Positions 53,784 to 64,000 of a stretch of 64,000 nucleotides of DNA are shown here, in pieces. Each line of letters opens with the position of its first letter. Position 1 is the first letter of the stretch. The stretch lies in contig JAKZAN010000080.1 in assembly GCA_023053545.1 (NCBI GenBank), forward strand, positions 62,001 to 126,000, given 5' to 3'. A program made the translations under genes and the position numbers. Under the pieces are notes generated by a model that was not told the DNA's origin, ran no database searches, and saw only the letters and a list, made by a program, of their open reading frames with translations. Origin of the DNA: Lepidurus packardi (Eukaryota; Arthropoda; Branchiopoda; Notostraca; Triopsidae).

Positions 53784-56459
53784 CTGAATTAATTCATTAT
53801 GGACTTAATTAATTCCGTAAGGAATGAATGAATTAATTACGGACTGAAATAATTCCTTACGGACTGAATTAATTCCTTACGGACTGAATTAATTCCTTAC
53901 GGATTGAATTAATTCCTTACGGACTGAATTAATTCCTTACGGACTGAATTAATTCCTTACGGACTGAATTAATTCCTTACGGACTGAATTATTTCCTTAC
54001 GGACTGAATTAATTCTTTAGGATTGATTGAATTCCTTTCTTACTGAATAAATTCCTTACGGACTGAATTAATTCCTTAATTAATTCCTTACGGACTGAAT
54101 TAAATGCATACGGACTGAATTAATTCATTACGGAATTAATTAATCCATTACGGACTTAATTAATTCCTTACGTACTGAACTTATTCCTTACGGACTGAAT
54201 TAATTCCTTACGGACTGAATTAATTCCTTACGGACTGAATTAATTCCTTACGGACTGAATTAATTCCTTACGGACTGAATTAGTTCCTTACGGACTGAAT
54301 TAGTTCTTTAGGATTGATTGAATTCCTTTCTTACGGAATTAATTCCTTACGGACTGAATGAATTCCTTACGGACTGAATTAATTTCATACGGACTGAATT
54401 AATTCATTACGGACTTAATTAATTTATTACGGACTGAATTAATTCCTTACGTAATGAACTTATTCCTTACGGACTGAATTAATTCCTTACGGACTGAATT
54501 AATTCCTTACGGACTGAATTAATTCCTTACAGACTGAATTAATACCTTACGGACTGAATTAAATCCTTACGGACTGAATTAATTCCTTACGGACTGAATT
54601 ATTTCCTTACGGACTGAATTAATTCTTTAGGATTGATTGAATTCCTTTCTTACTGAATAAATTCCTTACGGACTGAATTAATTCCTTAATTAATTCCTTA
54701 CGGAATGAATTAAATGCATACGGACTGAATTAATTCATTACGGAATTAATTAATCCATTACGGACTTAATTAATTCCTTACGTACTGAACTTATTCATTA
54801 CGGAATTACTTAATCCATTACGGACTTAATTAATTCCTTACGTACTGAACTTATTCCTTACGGACTGAATTAATTCCTTACGGACTGAATTAATTCCTTA
54901 CGGACTGAATTAATTCTTTACGGACTGAATTAATTCCTTACGGACTGAATTAGTTCCTTACGGACTGAATTAATTCTTTAGGATTGATTGAATTCCTTTC
55001 TTACGGAATTAATTCCTTACGGACTGAATGAATTCCTTACGGACTGAATTAATTTCATACGGACTGAATTAATTCATTACGGACTTAATTAATTTATTAC
55101 GGACTGAATTAATTCCTTACGTACTGAACTTATTCCTTACGGACTGAATTAATTCCTTACGGACTGAATTAATTCCTTACGGACTGAATTAATTCCTTAC
55201 AGACTGAATTAATACCTTACGGACTGAATTAAATCCTTACGGACTGAATTAATTCCTTACGGACTGAATTATTTCCTTACGGACTGAATTAATTCTTTAG
55301 GATTGATCGAATTCCTTTCTTACTGAATAAATTCCTTACGGACTGAATTAATTCCTTAATTAATTCCTTACGGACTGAATTAAATTCATACGGACTGAAT
55401 TAATTCATTACGGAATTAATTAATCCATTACGGACTTAATTAATTCCTTACGTACTGAACTTATTCCTTACGGACTGAATTAATTCCTTACGGACTGAAT
55501 TAATTCCTTACGGACTGAATTAATTCCTTACGGACTGAATTAATTCCTTACGGACTGAATTAATTCCTTACGGACTTAATTAATTCCTTACGGACTGAAT
55601 TAGTTCCTTACGGACTGAATTAATTCTTTAGGATTGATTGAATTCCTTTCTTACGGAATTAATTCCTTACGGACTGAATGAATTCCTTACGGACTGAATT
55701 AATTTCATACGGACTGAATTAATTCATTACGGACTTAATTAAGTTATTACGGACTGAATTAATTCCTTACGTACTGAACTTATTCCTTACGGACTGAATA
55801 AATTCCTTACGGACTGAATTAATTCCTTACGGACTGAATTAATTCCTTACGGACTGAATTAATACCTTACGAACTGAATTAATTCCTTACGGACTGAATT
55901 AATTCCTTACGGATTGAATTAATTCCTTACGGACTGAATTAATTCCTTACGGACTGAATTAATTCATTACGGACTTAATTAAATCCTTACAGACTGAGTT
56001 AATTCCTTATGGACTGAATTAATTCCTTACGGACTGAATTAATTCCTTACGGACTATTACGGTCTGAATTAATTCCGTACCGATTTTATTAATTCCTTAC
56101 GGACTGAAATAATTCTTTACGGACTGAATTAATTCCTTACGGATTGAATTAATTCCTTACGGATTGAATTAATTCCTTACGGACTGAATTAATTCCTTAC
56201 GTACTGAACTTATTCCTTACGGACTGAATTAATTCCTTACGGACTGAATTAATTCCTTACGGACTGAATTAATTCCTTACGGACTGAATTAATTCCTTAC
56301 GGACTGAATTAGTTCCTTACGGACTGAATTAATTCTTTAGGATTGATTGAATTCCTTTCTTACGGAATTAATTCCTTACGGACTGAATGAATTCCTTACG
56401 GACTGAATTAATTTCATACGGACTGAATTAATTCATTACGGACTTAATTAATTTATTAC

Positions 56460-59400
56460 GGACTGAATTAATTCCTTACGTACTGAACTTATTCCTTACG
56501 GACTGAATTAATTCCTTACGGACTGAATTAATTCCTTACGGACTGAATTAATTCCTTACAGACTGAATTAATACCTTACGGACTGAATTAAATCCTTACG
56601 GACTGAATTAATTCCTTACGGACTGAATTATTTCCTTACGGACTGAATTAATTCTTTAGGATTGATCGAATTCCTTTCTTACTGAATAAATTCCTTACGG
56701 ACTGAATTAATTCCTTAATTAATTCCTTACGGACTGAATTAAATTCATACGGACTGAATTAATTCATTACGGAATTAATTAATTCCTTACGGACTTAATT
56801 AATTCCTTACGGACTGAATTAGTTCCTTACGGACTGAATTAATTCTTTAGGATTGATTGAATTCCTTTTTTACGGAATTAATTCCTTTCTTACGGAATTA
56901 ATTCCTTTCTTACGGAATTAATTCCTTACGGACTGAATGAATTCCTTACGGACTGAATTAATTCCTTACGGACTGAATTAATACCTTACGAACTGAATTA
57001 ATTCCTTACGGACTGAATTAATTCCTTACGGATTGAATTAATTCCTTACGGACTGAATTAATTCCTTACGGACTGAATTAATTCATTACGGACTTAATTA
57101 AATCCTTACAGACTGAGTTAATTCCTTATGGACTTAATTAATTCCGTAAGGAATGAATTAATTAATTACGGACTGAAATAATTCCTTACGGACTGAATTA
57201 ATTCCTTACGGACTGAATTAATTCCTTAATTAATTCCTTACGGACTGAATTAATTCCTTAATTAATTCCTTACGGACTGAATTAATTTCATACGGACTGA
57301 ATTAATTCATTACGGACTTAATTAATCGATTTCGGACTGAATTAATTCATTACGGACTTAAATAAATCCTTAAAGACTGAATTAATTCCTTATGGACTGA
57401 ATTAATTCCGTAAGGAATGAATTAATTAATTGCGGACTGAAATAATTCCTTACGGACTGAATTAATTCCTTACGGACTGAATTAATTCCTTACGGACTAT
57501 TACGGTCTGAATTAATTCCGTACCGATTTTATTAATTCCTTACGGACTGAAATAATTCTTTACGGACTGAATTAATTCCTTACGGATTGAATTAATTCCT
57601 TACGGATTGAATTAATTCCTTACGTACTGAATTAATTCCTTACGTACTGAACTTATTCCTTACGGACTGAATTAATTCCTTACGGACTGAATTAGTTCCT
57701 TACGGACTGAATTAATTCTTTAGGATTGATTGAATTCCTTTCTTACGGAATTAATTCCTTACGGACTGAATGAATTCCTTACGGACTGAATTAATTTCAT
57801 ACGGACTGAATTAATTCATTACGGACTTAATTAATTTATTACGGACTGAATTAATTCCTTACGTACTGAACTTATTCCTTACGGACTGAATTAATTCCTT
57901 ACGGACTGAATTAATTCCTTACGGACTGAATTGATTCCTTACAGACTGAATTAATACCTTACGGACTGAATTAAATCCTTACGGACTGAATTAATTCCTT
58001 ACGGACTGAATTAATTCCTTACGGACTGAAGTAATTCCTTACTGACTGAATTAATTCCTTACGGACTGAATTAATTCCTTACGGACTGAATTAATTCCTT
58101 ACGGACTATTACGGTCTGAATTAATTCCGTACCGATTTTATTAATTCCTTACGGACTGAATTAATTCATTATGGACTTAATTAATTCCGTAAGGAATGAA
58201 TTAATTAATTACGGACTGAAATAATTCCTTACGGACTGAATTAATTCCTTACGGACTTAATTAATTCCTTACGGACTGAATTAATTCTTTAGAATTGATT
58301 GAATTCCTTTCTTACTGAATTAATTCCTTACGGACTGAATTAATTTTATACGGACTGAATTAATTCATTACGGACTTAATTAATTTATTACGGACTGAAT
58401 TAATTCCTTACGTACTGAACTTATTCCTTACGGACTGAATTAATTCCTTACGGACTGAATTAATTCCTTACGGACTGAATTAATTCCTTACGGACTGAAT
58501 TAATACCTTACGAACTGAATTAATTCCTTACGGACTGAATTAATTCCTTACGGATTGAATTAATTCCTTCGGACTGAATTAATTCCTTACGGACTGAATT
58601 AATTCATTACGGACTTAATTAATCGATTTCGGACTGAATTAATTCATTACGGACGTAATTAAATCCTTACAGACTGAATTAATTTCTTATGGACTTAATT
58701 AATTCAGTAAGGAATGAATTAATTAATTACGGACTGAAATAATTCCTTACGGACTGAATTAATTCCTTACGGACTGAATTTATTCCTTACGGACTGAATT
58801 AATTCCTTACGGACTGAATTTATTCCTTACGGACTGAATTAATTCCTAACGGACTGAATTAATTCCTTACGGACTGAATTAATTCATTACGGACTTAATT
58901 AATCGATTTCGGACTGAATTAATTCTTTACGGACTTAATTAAATCCTTACAGACTGAATAAATTCCTTATGGACTTAATTAATTCCGTAAGGAATGAATT
59001 AATTAATTACGGACTGAAATAATTCCTTACGGACTGAATTAATTCCTTACGGACTGAATTAATTCCTTACGGACTGAATTAGTTCCTTACGGACTGAATT
59101 AATTCTTTAGAATTGATTGAATTCCTTTCTTACTGAATTAATTCCTTACGGACTGAATTAATTTTATACGGACTGAATTAATTCATTACGGACTTAATTA
59201 ATTTATTACGGACTGAATTAATTCCTTACGTACTGAACTTATTCCTTACGGACTGAATTAATTCCTTACGGACTGAATTAATTCCTTACGGACTGAATTA
59301 ATTCCTTACAGACTGAATTAATACCTTACGGACTGAATTAAATCCTTACGGACTGAATTAATTCCTTACGGACTGAATTATTTCCTTACGGACTGAATTA

Positions 59401-62260
59401 ATTCTTTAGGATTGATCGAATTCCTTTCTTACTGAATAAATTCCTTACGGACTGAATTAATTCCTTAATTAATTCCTTACGGACTGAATTAAATTCATAC
59501 GGACTGAATTAATTCATTACGGAATTAATTAATCCATTACGGACTTAATTAATTCCTTACGTACTGAACTTATTCCTTACGGACTGAATTAATTCCTTAC
59601 GGACTGAATTAATTCCTTACGGACTGAATTAATTCCTTACGGACTGAATTAATTCCTTACGGACTGAATTAATTCCTTACGGACTGAATTAATTCCTTAC
59701 GGACTTAATTAATTCCTTACGGACTGAATTAGTTCCTTACGGACTGAATTAATTCTTTAGGATTGATTGAATTCCTTTTTTACGGAATTAATTCCTTTCT
59801 TACGGAATTAATTCCTTTCTTACGGAATTAATTCCTTACGGACTGAATGAATTCCTTACGGACTGAATTAATTCCTTACGGACTGAATTAATACCTTACG
59901 AACTGAATTAATTCCTTACGGACTGAATTAATTCCTTACGGATTGAATTAATTCCTTACGGACTGAATTAATTCCTTACGGACTGAATTAATTCATTACG
60001 GACTTAATTAAATCCTTACAGACTGAGTTAATTCCTTATGGACTTAATTAATTCCGTAAGGAATGAATTAATTAATTACGGACTGAAATAATTCCTTACG
60101 GACTGAATTAATTCCTTACGGACTGAATTAATTCCTTAATTAATTCCTTACGGACTGAATTAATTCCTTAATTAATTCCTTACGGACTGAATTAATTTCA
60201 TACGGACTGAATTAATTCATTACGGACTTAATTAATCGATTTCGGACTGAATTAATTCATTACGGACTTAAATAAATCCTTAAAGACTGAATTAATTCCT
60301 TATGGACTGAATTAATTCCGTAAGGAATGAATTAATTAATTGCGGACTGAAATAATTCCTTACGGACTGAATTAATTCCTTACGGACTGAATTAATTCCT
60401 TACGGACTATTACGGTCTGAATTAATTCCGTACCGATTTTATTAATTCCTTACGGACTGAAATAATTCTTTACGGACTGAATTAATTCCTTACGGATTGA
60501 ATTAATTCCTTACGGATTGAATTAATTCCTTACGTACTGAATTAATTCCTTACGTACTGAACTTATTCCTTACGGACTGAATTAATTCCTTACGGACTGA
60601 ATTAATTCCTTACGGACTGAATTAATTCCTTACGGACTGAATTAATTCCTTACGGACTGAATTAATTCCTTACGGACTGAATTAGTTCCTTACGGACTGA
60701 ATTAATTCTTTAGGATTGATTGAATTCCTTTCTTACGGAATTAATTCCTTACGGACTGAATGAATTCCTTACGGACTGAATTAATTTCATACGGACTGAA
60801 TTAATTCATTACGGACTTAATTAATTTATTACGGACTGAATTAATTCCTTACGTACTGAACTTATTCCTTACGGACTGAATTAATTCCTTACGGACTGAA
60901 TTAATTCCTTACGGACTGAATTGATTCCTTACAGACTGAATTAATACCTTACGGACTGAATTAAATCCTTACGGACTGAATTAATTCCTTACGGACTGAA
61001 TTAATTCCTTACGGACTGAAGTAATTCCTTACTGACTGAATTAATTCCTTACGGACTGAATTAATTCCTTACGGACTGAATTAATTCCTTACGGACTATT
61101 ACGGTCTGAATTAATTCCGTACCGATTTTATTAATTCCTTACGGACTGAATTAATTCATTATGGACTTAATTAATTCCGTAAGGAATGAATTAATTAATT
61201 ACGGACTGAAATAATTCCTTACGGACTGAATTAATTCCTTACGGACTTAATTAATTCCTTACGGACTGAATTAATTCTTTAGAATTGATTGAATTCCTTT
61301 CTTACTGAATTAATTCCTTACGGACTGAATTAATTTTATACGGACTGAATTAATTCATTACGGACTTAATTAATTTATTACGGACTGAATTAATTCCTTA
61401 CGTACTGAACTTATTCCTTACGGACTGAATTAATTCCTTACGGACTGAATTAATTCCTTACGGACTGAATTAATTCCTTACGGACTGAATTAATACCTTA
61501 CGAACTGAATTAATTCCTTACGGACTGAATTAATTCCTTACGGATTGAATTAATTCCTTCGGACTGAATTAATTCCTTACGGACTGAATTAATTCATTAC
61601 GGACTTAATTAATCGATTTCGGACTGAATTAATTCATTACGGACGTAATTACATCCTTACAGACTGAATTAATTTCTTATGGACTTAATTAATTCAGTAA
61701 GGAATGAATTAATTAATTACGGACTGAAATAATTCCTTACGGACTGAATTAATTCCTTACGGACTGAATTTATTCCTTACGGACTGAATTAATTCCTTAC
61801 GGACTGAATTTATTCCTTACGGACTGAATTAATTCCTAACGGACTGAATTAATTCCTTACGGACTGAATTAATTCATTACGGACTTAATTAATCGATTTC
61901 GGACTGAATTAATTCTTTACGGACTTAATTAAATCCTTACAGACTGAATAAATTCCTTATGGACTTAATTAATTCCGTAAGGAATGAATTAATTAATTAC
62001 GGACTGAAATAATTCCTTACGGACTGAATTAATTCCTTACGGACTGAATTAATTCCTTACGGACTGAATTAGTTCCTTACGGACTGAATTAATTCTTTAG
62101 AATTGATTGAATTCCTTTCTTACTGAATTAATTCCTTACGGACTGAATTAATTTTATACGGACTGAATTAATTCATTACGGACTTAATTAATTTATTACG
62201 GACTGAATTAATTCCTTACGTACTGAACTTATTCCTTACGGACTGAATTAATTCCTTACG
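56460..62260 (+). repeat. Large tandem duplication of about 3 kb with internal indels
   Basis: About 56.46-59.27 kb is repeated at about 59.21-62.26 kb. The offset grows in steps: 2750 at GATTGATCGAATTCC (56660 and 59410), 2910 at the 10-bp CGGACTATTA unit near 57493 and 60403, and 2990 at the next one (58102 and 61092) and at AATTCAGTAAGG (58702 and 61692). The steps of 160 and 80 bp are whole numbers of monomers, so one copy lost or gained eight and then four monomers. Exact limits are uncertain. Confidence 0.8.
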
Positions 62261-63880
62261 GACTGAATTAATACCTTACGAACTGAATTAATTCCTTACG
62301 GACTGAATTAATTCCTTACGGATTGAATTAATTCCTTCGGACTGAATTAATTCATTACGGACTGAATTAATTCCTTACGGACTATTACGGTCTGAATTAA
62401 TTCCGTACCGATTTTATTAATTCCTTACGGACTGAATTAATTCATTATGGACTTAATTAATTCCGTAAGGAATGAATTAATTAATTACGGACTGAAATAA
62501 TTCCTTACGGACTGAATTAATTCCTTACGGACTTAATTAATTCCTTACGGACTGAATTAATTCTTTAGAATTGATTGAATTCCTTTCTTACTGAATTAAT
62601 TCCTTACGGACTGAATTAATTTTATACGGACTGAATTAATTCATTACGGACTTAATTAATTTATTACGGACTGAATTAATTCCTTACGTACTGAACTTAT
62701 TCCTTACGGACTGAATTAATTCCTTACGGACTGAATTAATTCCTTACGGACTGAATTAATTCCTTACGGACTGAATTAATACCTTACGAACTGAATTAAT
62801 TCCTTACGGACTGAATTAATTCCTTACGGATTGAATTAATTCCTTCGGACTGAATTAATTCCTTACGGACTGAATTAATTCATTACGGACTTAATTAATC
62901 GATTTCGGACTGAATTAATTCATTACGGACGTAATTAAATCCTTACAGACTGAATTAATTTCTTATGGACTTAATTAATTCAGTAAGGAATGAATTAATT
63001 AATTACGGACTGAAATAATTCCTTACGGACTGAATTAATTCCTTACGGACTGAATTTATTCCTTACGGACTGAATTAATTCCTTACGGACTGAATTAATT
63101 CCTTACGGACTGAATTAATTCATTACGGACTTAATTAATCGATTTCGGACTGAATTAATTCTTTACGGACTTAATTAAATCCTTACAGACTGAATAAATT
63201 CCTTATGGACTTAATTAATTCCGTAAGGAATGAATTAATTAATTACGGACTGAAATAATTCCTTACGGACTGAATTAATTCCTTACGGACTGAATTAATT
63301 CCTTACGGACTGAATTAGTTCCTTACGGACTGAATTAATTCTTTAGAATTGATTGAATTCCTTTCTTACTGAATTAATTCCTTACGGACTGAATTAATTT
63401 TATACGGACTGAATTAATTCATTACGGACTTAATTAATTTATTACGGACTGAATTAATTCCTTACGTACTGAACTTATTCCTTACGGACTGAATTAATTC
63501 CTTACGGACTGAATTAATTCCTTACGGACTGAATTAATTCCTTACGGACTGAATTAATACCTTACGAACTGAATTAATTCCTTACGGACTGAATTAATTC
63601 CTTACGGATTGAATTAATTCCTTCGGACTGAATTAATTCCTTACGGACTGAATTAATTCATTACGGACTTAATTAATCGATTTCGGACTGAATTAATTCA
63701 TTACGGACGTAATTAAATCCTTACAGACTGAATTAATTTCTTATGGACTTAATTAATTCAGTAAGGAATGAATTAATTAATTACGGACTGAAATAATTCC
63801 TTACGGACTGAATTAATTCCTTACGGACTGAATTTATTCCTTACGGACTGAATTAATTCCTTACGGACTGAATTAATTCC
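61092..63880 (+). repeat. Overlapping 1286-bp and 778-bp higher-order periods
   Basis: The 10-bp CGGACTATTA unit at 61092 recurs at 62378. The AGAATTGATTG marker (61281 and 62567) and TTCAGTAAGG (about 61693 and 62979) keep the same 1286-bp offset. From 62567 the same two markers recur 778 bp later (63345 and about 63757). A similar 818-bp step occurs at 58291 and 59109. The right end of the array is therefore built from nested duplications of different lengths. Confidence 0.78.
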
Positions 63881-64000
63881 TTACGGAATGAATTAATTCC
63901 GTACGGATTTTATTAATTCCTTACGGATTAAATTAATTCATTACGGATTTAATTAATAAATTACGGACTGAATTATTTCCTTACGTACTGAAGTTATTCC

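Larger units (their letters stand above)
53770..64000 (+). repeat. 20-bp satellite DNA array, right arm
   Basis: This is the same satellite, strand and consensus as on the left of the retrotransposon. Removing the element and one 14-bp target duplication restores an unbroken 20-bp register across the junction, so the two arms are one array. Variants typical of this part are TTTAGGATTGATTGAATTCC, TTTAGAATTGATTG, GGACGTAATTAAATCC, AATTCAGTAAGG, the 10-bp CGGACTATTA unit, and a 19-bp unit ending CCTTCGG (near 58569, 61559, 62333, 62843 and 63623). These are shared with the 41-49 kb stretch and are scarce in the first 35 kb. The array continues past the end of the window. No gene, RNA or other element is visible in it. 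Confidence 0.98.

Noticed and set aside
1..64000. Telomeric repeat
   Set aside because: CCTTA occurs in each monomer but not as tandem TTAGG-type units; the 20-bp unit and a LINE with a normal target duplication do not fit a telomere end.
1..64000. Homeodomain-type TAATTA sites throughout the satellite
   Set aside because: The consensus monomer contains ATTAAT/AATTAATT but not TAATTA; the core appears only in CTTAATTAATT variants and is expected by chance in such AT-rich repeats.

Overview
This window comes from a eukaryotic chromosome, not a bacterial one. About 59.2 kb of the 64 kb (1-49004 and 53770-64000) is a single satellite DNA. Its head-to-tail monomer is about 20 bp, consensus CGGACTGAATTAATTCCTTA, always on the same strand, and it runs off both ends of the window. 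No open frame of useful length exists in the satellite. Into it is inserted one 4765-bp non-LTR retrotransposon (LINE, 49005-53769). A Gag with three zinc knuckles plus an APE-type endonuclease/reverse transcriptase, and a downstream-promoter-element-like GGACGTG near the 5' end, fit an animal, most likely an arthropod. The species cannot be named from the sequence.

The satellite is organised as nested higher-order repeats (HORs). A 1200-bp period (301-2480) is itself duplicated at an offset of 3176 bp (about 161-2154 against 3337-5330). There is a 771-bp unit twice (about 9.80-11.38 kb), a nearly identical 2750-bp unit twice (22041-27540), a 772-bp unit (31.58-33.9 kb), a 212-bp unit (42.08-42.64 kb), and about 3-kb and 1286-bp units in the right arm. 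Register slips of fixed type (12-, 10- and 19-bp units) recur inside the HORs and act as landmarks. Variant monomers differ between the left part (up to roughly 35-41 kb) and the part around and after the retrotransposon.

The retrotransposon has a complete-looking structure: a 14-bp target-site duplication (48991-49004 and 53770-53783), a 112-nt 5' UTR, ORF1 (Gag-like), ORF2 (endonuclease, reverse transcriptase, C-terminal Cys/His motif; 1055 aa, uninterrupted), a 102-nt 3' UTR with a stem-loop, and a 21-nt A tail. ORF1 is split by a one-base register change at a run of 12 C. ORF2 overlaps the end of ORF1 in the string ATGTTAG, which suggests coupled translation. In the element's life cycle, ORF1 protein would package the RNA and ORF2 protein would nick the target and copy the RNA from its 3' end.

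The clearest result is a paralogous empty site in the preceding HOR copy (47699-47712). Its flanks match the filled site almost base for base, which proves the element's boundaries and shows that it arrived after the local HOR copies had formed. I see no tRNA, rRNA, CRISPR array, host gene or other mobile element.
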